Shown here piece by piece: positions 25,620 through 34,426 of a DNA stretch of 53,562 nucleotides. The stretch comes from Planctomycetota bacterium. GTDB lineage: Bacteria; Planctomycetota; UBA1135; GCA-002748355. The stretch lies in the NCBI GenBank assembly GCA_020426005.1, contig JAGQQW010000011.1, forward strand, positions 1 through 53,562. Reading direction: 5' to 3'. The notes beneath the pieces are model-generated. The model was not told where the DNA came from. It saw nothing but the letters and a program-made list of their open reading frames with translations, and did not search any database. A program made the translations under genes and the position numbers. The stretch's first letter is position 1. Each line of letters starts with the position of its first letter.

Positions 25620-27491
25620 TCACTGGTGCAACTGGATCCTGTGGGGTCCGTTCGAACTCGTGACGTCGACCTCGAGACTTCCGTTCAGGTCACTCCGGAC
25701 TGCGTACGCCTGCAAGACGTAGCGCCAAGCAACGCACGGCAGTCGATATTCGAAGTCCGGACCGCGGCGCCGGAAGCGATCGTCGTGGCGCATCGCGAGA
25801 TGCAACATGCGGAACATGGCCGCGCTGTCCTGGACCGGACCCTGCTGCAGCCCGTCGTCACGCAGCATTGGTGCAGTGCTCCTGGCGGGATCGCGCAGGT
25901 CGCCTTCTTGGAGCGGAGCACAGAACACCACGGTTGGCACCGCGGGGCGCTTCCCCGACGCGTCGGCTGCGACTTGACCCGACACGACGAACGACTCCGA
26001 AAGAACGAGCCGAACGGCGAGTCGTTCTTGGCGCTGCGCGGGTCTTGGGATCCGAAGCTCGAACAACCCATGGTGTCCATCGCCGATCGCCAGCACGCGG
26101 ATCGCTCGCTCGCTCGGCATGAGGACGCGAGCGCGACCGCGTCGATCGGTCGTCGTGCCTTCGATTCGGATTCCCGACGCCGGATCGGGTTCTTCGACGA
26201 CGAGAAGCTCGGTTCCGTAGGCTGGTGATCCGTCGGGAAGCGCGACGGTTACGTCGACGACACGAAGCTGGTCGAGTGCGATGGTCGACAACGTTCCTCG
26301 GTCGGAGACGAAGACGAGTGGATGGACTTCGGCGGCAGCATCGCCGAAGAGGGACGTGCGCTCATCGCGGGGCAGATAGATCTCGACGCGCCGCGCTTCG
26401 TCGCCGTCGACGCGGACGATCCCAGCTTCGTCCGCGCGGGTGAGGATCGCGTCCGTCAGACTCGATCCACTCGTCTTGCCGGTGCATCGGAATGCTCGGG
26501 CAGCACGCCGGACGTGGATGCCGGCGCACGGTCGTCCTTCGAACGAGAAGCGCAGGACGCGGACTTGTGGCGCAGTACGCAAGTCTGCGAACCACGTGTT
26601 CGTCTCGGGTTGTCCTCGAGTCGTGTCGGTCTTGTCCGCAATCGCTGCCAATCCACGCTCGTAGCCGTGGGCGAGGATGCGCAGGCTCGATGGCGACGTT
26701 CCTTCTGGTAGGACGAGTTCGAGTTCTCCACGCTCGTTCGTTCTTCCGAGGGTGTCTTCCTGGACGCGCGTGCGACGCAAGACTTCGGCTCCGGCGATCG
26801 GTTCGCCTCGATACCCGTTCCTGACGATGAGGGGCGTTCGTTCCGGCGGCGGAACCTCGACGGATACCACAGGGTCGTCGAGCGCGATGACGTGCAGCAC
26901 CGCGCGCTTCGCATCGAGGATTTCGATCGACCTGCGTGCGTGTGGCATCGGGGGGAGGTCGACCATGTCGCCACTGACGGCGACTTCTCGTGTCCAGACG
27001 TGCCGAGTACGGGCAACGAATCGCACTCGAAACGGGCCACGCGTCTTCCACGCCGAGAGTCCACGAACACGGATGGGTCCACTGCGATGCTTGCCCGGTA
27101 GGAGCTCGAGCGCAACCGGGCGACTGTCCGTGCAGTTCTCGGCGGTCCGCGTCACCTCGTAGTGTCGAGTTCCGTCGTCGGCTGCCGAACCGACGAAACG
27201 ATGACCCCAAACGCCGTAGTTGGTGCCGCTCACGACCTCGAGCTTCGTGCGACCGTGTTCATCCGACGTGCCGAGCAGGGAGTCGCCAGTCCCCATGCCT
27301 TCGTGGTCCGGGACCGGGCGGGTGAACCGTTCGATCGTCGCTCCATCGGCAGGTTTGCCGCCCGCATCGCGAACGGTCACCGCAAGCCGTGCAGAGTCCG
27401 GTTGGGATTGGGTCCTGATCGACGTGACGAAGAGCGCGAGAAAGGTAAGCGGGTGGACAATCGCCAGTGTCCGAATCGCGTGTGGGCTCAT
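25620..27491 (-). CDS. Large exported protein with carboxypeptidase-regulatory-like Ig repeats
   Basis: This is a 623-residue protein with an N-terminal hydrophobic segment (about 8-26; probable signal peptide or anchor). It then has a series of beta-sandwich repeats of the carboxypeptidase regulatory/transthyretin-like kind: VTVRDAGGKPADGATIERF (about 38-56), GYRGEPIAGAEVLRRTRV (about 225-242), DVTVALPDGSPAYGTELLVV (about 430-449) and VVSGQVAADASGKRPAV (about 515-531). These domains usually mediate adhesion or substrate binding. No catalytic site is visible. The ATG at 27491 is immediately preceded by AGGA with no spacing, so the start is not certain. It is convergent with the 24465 gene (24-nt gap). 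The exact role is unknown. Confidence 0.72.
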   Translation of the reverse strand: MSPHAIRTLAIVHPLTFLALFVTSIRTQSQPDSARLAVTVRDAGGKPADGATIERFTRPVPDHEGMGTGDSLLGTSDEHGRTKLEVVSGTNYGVWGHRFVGSAADDGTRHYEVTRTAENCTDSRPVALELLPGKHRSGPIRVRGLSAWKTRGPFRVRFVARTRHVWTREVAVSGDMVDLPPMPHARRSIEILDAKRAVLHVIALDDPVVSVEVPPPERTPLIVRNGYRGEPIAGAEVLRRTRVQEDTLGRTNERGELELVLPEGTSPSSLRILAHGYERGLAAIADKTDTTRGQPETNTWFADLRTAPQVRVLRFSFEGRPCAGIHVRRAARAFRCTGKTSGSSLTDAILTRADEAGIVRVDGDEARRVEIYLPRDERTSLFGDAAAEVHPLVFVSDRGTLSTIALDQLRVVDVTVALPDGSPAYGTELLVVEEPDPASGIRIEGTTTDRRGRARVLMPSERAIRVLAIGDGHHGLFELRIPRPAQRQERLAVRLVLSESFVVSGQVAADASGKRPAVPTVVFCAPLQEGDLRDPARSTAPMLRDDGLQQGPVQDSAAMFRMLHLAMRHDDRFRRRGPDFEYRLPCVAWRYVLQAYAVRSDLNGSLEVDVTSSNGPHRIQLHQ

Positions 27492-27554
27492 TCCTGATAC
27501 CAGCGAAAAGCGGCGGGTCGTCGCACGGACTTTTCACGATTCTCATCCTACGAG

Positions 27555-28364
27555 ATGAGCATGGACCGCCCGAAGAACGCTGACGGACTGAAGAATGCTG
27601 ACGGACCCAACGCCGTTCTGTTCGAGCGCCGAGACTTCGCCCCAGGGCTCGCGAGTTTCTTCGTGCGACCCGACGTTCCTGTCCCGTTCGTTCCTGGGCA
27701 GTTCACACGCCTCGGCTTGCCGACCGACGATCACGGGAGTCAGTTCGTCCAACATGCCTACTCGTTTGCATCGGCGCCGAATTCGGATGCATACGAGTTC
27801 TTGGTCAGGCTCGTTCCGGGCGGTGCGCTCACGCCTCGGCTCTTCGACCTCGAAGTCGGGCAGAGGTTGTGGGTCGAACCGAGAGTGCATGGCAAGTTCA
27901 CGCTCGACGCTGCGCCAGACAGCGACGAACTGGTGCTCGTTGGTACGGGTACCGGGGTTGCCCCGTTTCGTTCGATGCTGGTGCATGGTTCCGTTCATGA
28001 TCGGTTCCGGCGCGTGGTACTCGTGCATGGAGCACGCTACGTGCACGACCTGGCGTATCGCGAAGAGTTCGCGCAGATGGCTGAGGTCGATGCCGATTTC
28101 GAGTACCTCGCGACGGTGACGGTCGAGCCCGACGATGCCGGTGTCGAACTCGATGGATTGCATCGTGGGCGCGTATTGCGTTTGCTCGAGCCGGACCGGT
28201 ATCGATCGGTGACCGGGCGCGATCTCGTGCCGGAACGATGCCAGGTCTTCTTGTGCGGAAACCCTGCGATGATCGCCGACGCAACTCTGTTGCTCGAAGA
28301 GCGCGGGTTCCGAAAGCACCGAACGCGGCATCCGGGGCACATCCATAGCGAGCGTTTTTGGTGA
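27555..28364 (+). CDS. fpr: Ferredoxin/flavodoxin-NADP+ reductase (bacterial subclass I)
   Basis: This is a 269-residue FAD enzyme transferring electrons between NADPH and ferredoxin or flavodoxin. The FAD domain has VPGQFTRLGL and HAYSFASAPN, LVPGGALTPRL follows, then the NADP domain with VGTGTGVAPFRSM, LVHGARYVHDLAY and FLCGNPAMI. It ends in ERFW, like the terminal aromatic of E. coli Fpr (EHYW). The Arg of the RxYS FAD-phosphate motif is His here. The first 20 residues carry a small tandem repeat (KNADGLKNADG), probably a non-conserved extension. Start could be ATG 27555 or 27561; neither has a strong ribosome binding site. Confidence 0.92.
   Translation: MSMDRPKNADGLKNADGPNAVLFERRDFAPGLASFFVRPDVPVPFVPGQFTRLGLPTDDHGSQFVQHAYSFASAPNSDAYEFLVRLVPGGALTPRLFDLEVGQRLWVEPRVHGKFTLDAAPDSDELVLVGTGTGVAPFRSMLVHGSVHDRFRRVVLVHGARYVHDLAYREEFAQMAEVDADFEYLATVTVEPDDAGVELDGLHRGRVLRLLEPDRYRSVTGRDLVPERCQVFLCGNPAMIADATLLLEERGFRKHRTRHPGHIHSERFW
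27572..27607 (+). repeat. Imperfect 18-bp tandem repeat inside the reductase gene
   Basis: Two adjacent 18-bp units (GAAGAACGCTGACGGACT, then a copy with two changes) encode KNADGL and KNADGP at the start of the reductase. The repeat keeps the frame. It looks like a recent in-frame duplication. Confidence 0.75.
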
Positions 28365-28391
28365 CCGGCGCCGCTGGATCGTGACCAACGG

Positions 28392-29093
28392 TCAATCGGG
28401 ATTGCCGCCCTCGGTGAGCGTGTAACCGACGCCTCGCACCGTCTTGAGGTGCACGGGATTCGCGGCATCGCGCTCGATGGCTTTGCGCAACCTCGAGACG
28501 AGGTTGTCGAGGGTTCGGACGGTCGCTGCCATCCCGGGCCCGAAAGTCGAGGCCACGAGTTCGTGCCTCGAGACCACGCTTCCACGATGCTGCACCAAGG
28601 TGCGGAGGAGTCGCGCTTCGCTCGGCGACAGAACCACGGTTCGTTCGTCCCACGTAAGGAGTTCGTGGCGATCGAACGAGATGCGGTTCTCGCCAACTTG
28701 GATCGTCTCGATCTCGTGTGCCGGCCGTGCGCGTCGTAAGAGCGCCTGCACACGCAACAGGAGCTCTTTGATGTTGAATGGCTTCGTCAGGTAGTCGTCG
28801 GCCCGGTACTCCAGTCCGCGAATCCGATCTGCATCCGAGCTGCGCGCGGAGAGAATCAGGACAGGGGTTTCGTTGCCATCCGCTCTCAACGATCGGAGAA
28901 CTTCGAAGCCGTTGATGCCTGGCAGCATGATGTCGAGGATCACGAGGTCGAAGCGCGCTTCGCGAAGGCGGTCGAGGGCCGTGTCTCCGCGTCGTGCGAG
29001 TTCGGGCACGTGCCCGTCCAGCGCCAGGTTGTCGCAAATCATGCGACCCAGTAAGTGTTCGTCTTCGACGACGAGCAGGCTCGCTGCGTTCAT
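28392..29093 (-). CDS. OmpR-family response regulator
   Basis: This is a 233-residue DNA-binding regulator. The receiver domain (about 5-118) has the acidic pair Glu10-Asp11, phosphoacceptor Asp54 (VILDIMLPG) and Lys104 (LTKPF). A winged-helix Trans_reg_C domain follows (about 135-228), with LSPSEARLLRTLVQHRGSVV and a terminal VHLKTVRGVGYTL. The start at ATG 29093 gives MNAASLLVVEDEH; the upstream in-frame opening overlaps the kinase. Its start overlaps the stop of the kinase gene by 4 nt, so the pair is cotranslated. The target genes are unknown. Confidence 0.95.
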   Translation of the reverse strand: MNAASLLVVEDEHLLGRMICDNLALDGHVPELARRGDTALDRLREARFDLVILDIMLPGINGFEVLRSLRADGNETPVLILSARSSDADRIRGLEYRADDYLTKPFNIKELLLRVQALLRRARPAHEIETIQVGENRISFDRHELLTWDERTVVLSPSEARLLRTLVQHRGSVVSRHELVASTFGPGMAATVRTLDNLVSRLRKAIERDAANPVHLKTVRGVGYTLTEGGNPD

Positions 29094-30088
29094 GATTCCG
29101 TACTCGTCGTGTCGTGCACACGGGGCAGTGTGATCTCCACGACCGTCCCTTGTCCGACGCCGGGGCTTCGCAACGTGATCTCGCCTCCATGGGCATGAAC
29201 GAGTTCGCGAGCGAGATGGAGGCCCAAGCCCGTGCCACCTACATGATCCTCGCGCCCTCGCCAGAACGCGTCGAACGCCTGGCGGCATTCATCCGGCGTC
29301 ATGCCGCGACCTTCGTCTTCGATGCGACAAGACACTGCGTGCTCGGTCTCCTCGAGCGAGATCGTGCACGTGGAGCTCTCGGAGGAGTAGCGAATCGCGT
29401 TGTCGAGCAAGTTGTGAAGGACGATACGCAAGGATCCGGCGTCGCGGCGAACGAAGACCGGATCACACGCACGAAGCTCGAGTCGGACTCCGTGATTCTC
29501 GCTCGGGTGTCGCATCGCCTCGATTGCACGTAGTACGTCTTCCCGGAGATCCGCGACGACACATTGGAGATTGGGGCGCGCCACTCGGAGCCCGGCAGCT
29601 GTCAGCACGTTGTCGATGCCGGTGGTCAGTCGATCGACTTCCGGCAACAACTGCTCGAGGTACTCTCGGCGCGCATCGAGTGGCAGGCGCTCGTTGCCAA
29701 GCGATTCGAGCCCGAGCTTGAGAGTCGCGAGCGGAGTCTTCAGCTCGTGCGTCGCGCCGGCGAGGAAGCGATCCTGCCCCTTCCGGATCTCGTCCTCGTG
29801 ACGCAGGGTTCGCCAGAACATGCCACCGACGAGCAGGATGAGGAGTGCGAAGGTGCCGCTCTCGAGCAAGAACATGCGGCTCTGGCGATCGGCGATATCG
29901 CGCAGCTCCGCTGGCGTCTGTGCGCCAAATGCCTGTGCGATATCGTCGACCCGCCGGTTCGTGAGTGCTTCGGCCGCGTTCCGCAATTCGTCGGCGCGTC
30001 GCGTCGCGTAGTAGGACCACCAGAACACCTGCGCGAAGCAGAACGCGATGAGCGCGAAGAAGATGACCGATCTGCGACGTGACAACAC
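29090..30088 (-). CDS. Membrane sensor histidine kinase
   Basis: This is a transmembrane histidine kinase of about 332 residues partnered with the following response regulator. Two membrane helices (about 8-25 and 78-93) enclose a small periplasmic loop of about 50 residues. The HisKA box is FLAGATHELKTPL with His114, then the N box (HNLLDNAIRYS), G1 (DEGRGM) and G2 (GGTGLGLHLAREL). The start is ambiguous: GTG 30088 gives a short basic N-terminus and 50 nt of spacing to the upstream gene, while GTG 30157 would overlap the upstream epimerase gene by 19 nt. I prefer 30088. The small sensor loop implies sensing of envelope state or a small ligand, which is inference. Confidence 0.9.
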   Translation of the reverse strand: MLSRRRSVIFFALIAFCFAQVFWWSYYATRRADELRNAAEALTNRRVDDIAQAFGAQTPAELRDIADRQSRMFLLESGTFALLILLVGGMFWRTLRHEDEIRKGQDRFLAGATHELKTPLATLKLGLESLGNERLPLDARREYLEQLLPEVDRLTTGIDNVLTAAGLRVARPNLQCVVADLREDVLRAIEAMRHPSENHGVRLELRACDPVFVRRDAGSLRIVLHNLLDNAIRYSSESSTCTISLEETEHAVSCRIEDEGRGMTPDECRQAFDAFWRGREDHVGGTGLGLHLARELVHAHGGEITLRSPGVGQGTVVEITLPRVHDTTSTES

Positions 30089-30138
30089 CGCGCCGATCGT
30101 AGCGCGCGGGCAGTGTGCTCGGTGCAGACCTACGTTTT

Positions 30139-31119
30139 TCAGCGCGCCTCGATCCACGCGGCGGTCTCACGGAGTGCCTCGTCGATCGGTGCGTGTCGGT
30201 ATCCGAGTTCGAGTTCGGCCTTGTGACTCGAGTACCACGAATAGCCCCGTGACAACGCGATCAGATCCGCAGTCAGTGGACCGTGGATGTCGCGGATGCG
30301 TTCGTGGATACGTTGGAGCCCTTGCAGAACCGCGAGACACGCGTCTGGCATCGTCCGTCGTGGGGCGATGGCATTGGTCGCTGCGGCGATCTTCGCGAGC
30401 AGTTCGTGTCCGCGCAGATTTTCGCCTCCGAGGATGTACCGCTCGCCCGCGCGGCCACGATCGAGGGCCGCTTCGATGCCGCGAGCCACGTCGCGAACGT
30501 CGGCGAAGCACGAGCCTCCAGGCGGACAGAAGGGAACCTTGCCGCGTGCGACGCGATCGACCAACGAACCTTTGCCCTTGCGACGGTCGCCCGGCCCGAA
30601 CATGGACGAAGGATTGACGACGACGACGTCGAAGCCGGATGCGCATTCACCGAGCACGAAGACTTCGCCGAGTCGCTTGGTGTCGCAGTAACCAATGCCG
30701 AGTCCGCCACGTGGCCACGGCGTAGTTTCGTCGAGGACGACGGGCCGTTTCGATTTCCCGATCGTCGAGACCGTCGATACGTGGACGAATCGAGGGATCC
30801 CGCGAGCCTTCGCGATCCGCGCGAGCGCGTGTGCTGCGTCGGCATTGATGCGCTGCATGTGTGCCAGGTCGCGTCGACGAAACGAAACGATGGCAGCCAT
30901 GTGCACGACCGCGTCGCACGTCTGCACTCCTTTCTGGAGTGCGATCTCGTCCTCGAGGTCGCCTTCGATCCTCGTGCATCCCGAGTCCGCGTGATCGACT
31001 CCGAGGATGGGATCTCGGTGGTTGCGTACGAGTGCCACGACCGAATCGCCCCTGGCAAGCAAGTTGCGAACCAACCAACCGCCGACGAAACCGGTGGCAC
31101 CGGTTACGAAGATCCGCAT
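30139..31119 (-). CDS. NAD(P)-dependent epimerase / dihydroflavonol reductase-like SDR
   Basis: This is a 326-residue extended short-chain dehydrogenase. The Rossmann motif GATGFVGG is at 7-14 and the catalytic region holds VSTVSTIG with Tyr144 and Lys148 (GYCDTK). MAAIVSF and VVNPSSMFGPGD are further conserved stretches of the dihydroflavonol-4-reductase/sterol dehydrogenase-like group. The substrate is not predictable; sugar nucleotides, polyprenols or sterol-like ketones are possible. It is the first gene of a minus-strand operon followed by the kinase and response regulator, which may mean the two-component system responds to a lipid or envelope precursor; that link is speculation from position. 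Confidence 0.88.
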   Translation of the reverse strand: MRIFVTGATGFVGGWLVRNLLARGDSVVALVRNHRDPILGVDHADSGCTRIEGDLEDEIALQKGVQTCDAVVHMAAIVSFRRRDLAHMQRINADAAHALARIAKARGIPRFVHVSTVSTIGKSKRPVVLDETTPWPRGGLGIGYCDTKRLGEVFVLGECASGFDVVVVNPSSMFGPGDRRKGKGSLVDRVARGKVPFCPPGGSCFADVRDVARGIEAALDRGRAGERYILGGENLRGHELLAKIAAATNAIAPRRTMPDACLAVLQGLQRIHERIRDIHGPLTADLIALSRGYSWYSSHKAELELGYRHAPIDEALRETAAWIEAR

Positions 31120-31166
31120 CAGGTCACGTTACCGCGAACTGTCGTATTCGCGTAAAACGTCTGATC

Positions 31167-31952
31167 ATGAAGACCTTCGACGAACAGAAAGCATTCTTCG
31201 ACGAGCACCGGGAGGCGATCCAGCGCGCCGCGAAGGGCGGCGCCGGCGACGTGCTCGAGTTGATCCAGAGCTTCGAGGATCCACTCGAACGTCGTGTCCT
31301 CTACGTGTTCGTGCGGCAGGCTCTGTTCCTCGATCGTGATTTCGCACGCGACCTCGATGTCTACGTGCAGGTCGCGCAGGCAGGTATCGACGAGTGCCTC
31401 GCGCAGGCCAAAGCCGAGGCCGACCCGTCAGAGGCGGCGAAGCGCACGGATACGGCCAACGTCATTGCCTACAATCTCGCAGCAGATCTCGCGGACTGTT
31501 GGCCAGACGACGGACTCGTGCGCGAAGAGCGCCACTTTCAGGTTGGTTTCGATACCGCCGAACGCTGCATCGAGTGGCGCGAAGAGCTCGGCAAGCCGCC
31601 GCATCCACGTTCGATCGCGTACTGGGCCAAGGGGATGCACGAACTGAGCTTGGGGCGGCCGGATGGCGCTCTGGAGAGCTTTCGGACGTCGACGGATTTG
31701 GCACGCCAGGCAGCCGCTGCGGATGGGCTCGACAGCGATGCGTGTGAAGAAGCGTTCGGTGTCCTGCTCGGTCGCGGCTACGAAGCGATCGCTCTCGCCG
31801 TGCTCGGCGACGCCGACGCCGACGGCATCTGGAACGAAGTCGAAGCCAAGTTCCAAGCGCAGTTGAAGGACGACGCGAAGAAGGGCGATGCGGAGTTCGG
31901 TTTGGCCCAACTCTCGACGGTGCGTGAGCGCTACTGGCCCGAGGCCGCGTAG
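31167..31952 (+). CDS. Cytoplasmic helical-repeat-like protein of unknown function
   Basis: This is a 261-residue, all-helical, acidic protein without signal peptide or membrane segment. Helix pairs such as SIAYWAKGMHELSLGRPDGA with LESFRTSTDLARQ (about 150-185) have TPR-like spacing, but there is no strong consensus. Two Trp-containing stretches (CWPDDGLVRE; ERYWPEAA) are notable. The ATG 31167 start lies opposite the epimerase gene with a 47-nt divergent gap; the frame open further upstream is antisense to the epimerase gene. The 3' end overlaps the convergent iminopeptidase gene by 22 nt. No homologue was recognised. Confidence 0.75.
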   Translation: MKTFDEQKAFFDEHREAIQRAAKGGAGDVLELIQSFEDPLERRVLYVFVRQALFLDRDFARDLDVYVQVAQAGIDECLAQAKAEADPSEAAKRTDTANVIAYNLAADLADCWPDDGLVREERHFQVGFDTAERCIEWREELGKPPHPRSIAYWAKGMHELSLGRPDGALESFRTSTDLARQAAAADGLDSDACEEAFGVLLGRGYEAIALAVLGDADADGIWNEVEAKFQAQLKDDAKKGDAEFGLAQLSTVRERYWPEAA

Positions 31953-32884
31953 CGATTCGTCGCGTCGACGAGCGCTCGGACGATGCCGGGTTCTCCAGCC
32001 GAGTGTCCCGCGTCGGGCACGATGACGAGCTCGGCCCACGGCATACGCTGCGCGAGTAGCCACGCGTTCTCGCACGGGCAGATCACGTCGTAGCGTCCGT
32101 GCACGATCGTCGTCGGGATTCCTGTCAGCGAAGCTGCGCCTTCGAGCAACTCGTCGTCAGCGCCGAGGAACCCTCCGTGCACCATGTAGTGACACTCGAT
32201 GCGTGCGAGCGCTTCTGCGTAATCGTCTTCCATGGCGGCATTCCGCAACTCCGGGGTCGGTAGGAGTGTGATCAAGCCGAACTCGAATCCTGCCCACGCG
32301 CGCGCTGCTTCGAGCCGGATTGCGTCGTCCTCACTCGTCAATCGCTCGTAGAAGCTGCCGACGACGTTCCCTCGCTCTTCGACACTCAAGGGCGCCAAGA
32401 ACTCGTCCCACATGTCGGGGAACAAGCAGTTCGTTCCGCGCTCGAAGAGCCAAGTCACTTCTGCGTTCCGAAACGTGAAGATGCCGCGCAGCACGAGCTC
32501 GGTGACGCGTTCGCGGTGTGCAAGTGCATACGCGAGCGCGAGTGTGCTCCCCCAGGACCCGCCGAAGACCTGCCACCGATCGATGCCGAGTCGTTCACGA
32601 AGGACTTCGATGTCGCCGACGAGGTGTTTCGTGGTGTTCGCGGTGATGGACGCGTGGGGCGTGCTCTTGCCACAACCGCGTTGGTCGAACAGTACGATCC
32701 GATATCGGGACGGGTCGAAGTATCGACGGTGATCCGGTGACGTCGCCGCGCCTGGTCCGCCGTGGAGGAAGACGACGGGTTTTCCGTCAGGGTTGCCCGA
32801 ACACTCGTAGGCAAGGAGATGGCCATCGCCGACATCGAGTTGCCCGGTCTCGAAGGGATCGATCTTGGGGAAGAGTGTGGTCAT
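31931..32884 (-). CDS. pip: Proline iminopeptidase
   Basis: This is a 317-residue alpha/beta-hydrolase of family S33 that releases N-terminal proline from peptides in the cytoplasm. The oxyanion motif HGGPG is at 41-45 and LFDQRGCGKSTPH follows. The nucleophile Ser110 lies in GGSWGS, Asp266 in HGRYDVICP and His294 in DAGHS. Length and motif spacing match the family. A convergent 22-nt overlap with the preceding plus-strand gene is the only oddity. Confidence 0.96.
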   Translation of the reverse strand: MTTLFPKIDPFETGQLDVGDGHLLAYECSGNPDGKPVVFLHGGPGAATSPDHRRYFDPSRYRIVLFDQRGCGKSTPHASITANTTKHLVGDIEVLRERLGIDRWQVFGGSWGSTLALAYALAHRERVTELVLRGIFTFRNAEVTWLFERGTNCLFPDMWDEFLAPLSVEERGNVVGSFYERLTSEDDAIRLEAARAWAGFEFGLITLLPTPELRNAAMEDDYAEALARIECHYMVHGGFLGADDELLEGAASLTGIPTTIVHGRYDVICPCENAWLLAQRMPWAELVIVPDAGHSAGEPGIVRALVDATNRYAASGQ

Positions 32885-32926
32885 ATCGCTCTGTTGCTGC
32901 TCGCCTGTGACTGCCCAATGCGTGGA

Positions 32927-34327
32927 TCAATGCACCGTGATGTCCCAGGCTCGCTCGGATTGCAACAGCTGGAACTCATCGACCAAGACCCACGGGACCG
33001 GGTCGCCGGGGTATTCGGTAGTGTCGATCGCTCGACAGTAGAGCCGGTATTCCCCCGGCTCGAGAGACTTCGCTGCCAGGACGAACTCGTGTTTGCCCGA
33101 CTTGCTCCGCCGGACTTCGACGGGCTTGGCGTCGAGCGTTCCTAGTTTGCCGCGCGATCTCCTGTCGCTCATGTTGCTACGGAACGGCACTCTTGGTGCG
33201 CTCGCGCGCGGGACCACGTACCAGCGGAGTTCGATCGCGTGCTTCTCGGGCCGCATCGTCTCGACGCGGAATCGAAGGGACTGATCGAGGACGAGCGGCT
33301 CACGTGCGCGTTCCTCGGAGACTCGTTCGCTGTAGTGCGCCTCGGGTTCACAACGATCGATCGGGTCGACGAAGCGATGGATCTCGAGGACGAGCGCTTC
33401 TTGGCACACTTTGCAGAACCGTTCTCCGCTCTCCATGACACAGCCGCTGGCGACGGGTTTCCACGCTCCGCGTTCCATGCCGTTCGCGCCCTGATACACG
33501 CCGATGCCGCGCACCTTCTTGTCGAGGAAGTGCTGCCAAGGGATGCGGTTCTTGTCTGTCGTGACGTTCGTGCCGATCCGATTGCCGTCGCGATGGCCCG
33601 TTGTCTGGGCGTATTCGTCGCAGAGTCCGGCGAATGCGTGCCCCCACTCGTGAACCGTCGTCTTGTCGCCACGTCCGCCGACGGTCGCGATGCCGCCACC
33701 ACCCGTCCCGAGAACTCCCTGCTTCACGAACACGATCGCGAAGCCGTCGTTGCCCGTGACTTCTTCGAGCATCTGCGTGACGAGCTTGTGGTCGCAGTTG
33801 CACTGCCCCTGGATGTACCCGGATTGGTGGCCACCGAGTGCCGTGTCGTATTCGCGTCCGTTGGCGTCGATCCCATCATCCTTGCTGACGACGTTCGCGC
33901 AGAGGAAGTTGTGGTACGCGTAGTACTCGCCGAGCGTCTCGTTCCGTTCGAACATCTTGGGCACGGCTCGTGCGAGGTTCGCGAGGGCCTTCTGATGCTT
34001 GAACATGTAGCCGTCGCCGGTGATGACGACATCGACACGATTCTCTGACGGTCCGTTGCGCACGATGTCGGCTTGGCCGAGATACGCGCTGTCCCGCGTG
34101 CGGATCTTCGCCTTCGCGCCAGCGAGAGTCGTCGGATACTTGTCGGCGATACGCTTGTACAGAGTGAGCGCCTTGGCGTACTGGCCATCGAAGACCGCGC
34201 GCTCCGCCTGCAAGAAGAGCGACATCGCATTCTCGGAGTCCGAAGATTGTGCGCGTGCGTTCGTGCTACCGAAGGTGATTGCACACAGGAAAGCTGCGTG
34301 GATGCCAAAGGCGGTGGTTGTTCTCAT
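32927..34327 (-). CDS. Secreted M64-family zinc metallopeptidase
   Basis: This is a 466-residue exported protein. The signal peptide is about 1-27 (NARAQ) and a short TPR-like helical pair is at about 33-68. The peptidase domain (about 92-330) begins with VDVVITGDGY, the typical M64 opening, and holds the zinc motif HEWGH (His226, Glu227, His230) followed by FAGLCDEY. The C-terminal part (about 340-466) is a beta-rich domain. M64 includes IgA peptidases of Clostridium; here the substrate is unknown. ATG 34327 is chosen because it opens the signal peptide; the frame is open further but antisense to the neighbouring selenoprotein gene. It diverges from that gene with a 99-nt gap. Confidence 0.87.
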   Translation of the reverse strand: MRTTTAFGIHAAFLCAITFGSTNARAQSSDSENAMSLFLQAERAVFDGQYAKALTLYKRIADKYPTTLAGAKAKIRTRDSAYLGQADIVRNGPSENRVDVVITGDGYMFKHQKALANLARAVPKMFERNETLGEYYAYHNFLCANVVSKDDGIDANGREYDTALGGHQSGYIQGQCNCDHKLVTQMLEEVTGNDGFAIVFVKQGVLGTGGGGIATVGGRGDKTTVHEWGHAFAGLCDEYAQTTGHRDGNRIGTNVTTDKNRIPWQHFLDKKVRGIGVYQGANGMERGAWKPVASGCVMESGERFCKVCQEALVLEIHRFVDPIDRCEPEAHYSERVSEERAREPLVLDQSLRFRVETMRPEKHAIELRWYVVPRASAPRVPFRSNMSDRRSRGKLGTLDAKPVEVRRSKSGKHEFVLAAKSLEPGEYRLYCRAIDTTEYPGDPVPWVLVDEFQLLQSERAWDITVH

Positions 34328-34410
34328 GGGTCGTACGCGCCCGGGTCGACGGTAATACGGTCGGCTGGTCGAGCCGAGTATCGTTGTGACACACGAGATC
34401 CACAACACGT

Positions 34411-34419
34411 TGCTATTCT
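34411..34419 (+). promoter_or_regulatory. Extended -10 element (TGCTATTCT) before the 34427 gene
   Basis: TGCTATTCT fits a TGnTAnnnT extended -10 box. It ends 7 nt before the ATG, so transcription would begin at or next to the start codon, giving a leaderless mRNA. No Shine-Dalgarno sequence is visible. The same core recurs before the starts at 38652, 41685, 44694 and 46238. Confidence 0.45.
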
Positions 34420-34426
34420 CAGTCGT

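Noticed and set aside
28364..28392. A TTGGT/ACCAA inverted repeat between the reductase and response regulator genes as a terminator
   Set aside because: Only five base pairs with a large loop; not stable enough to support a call.
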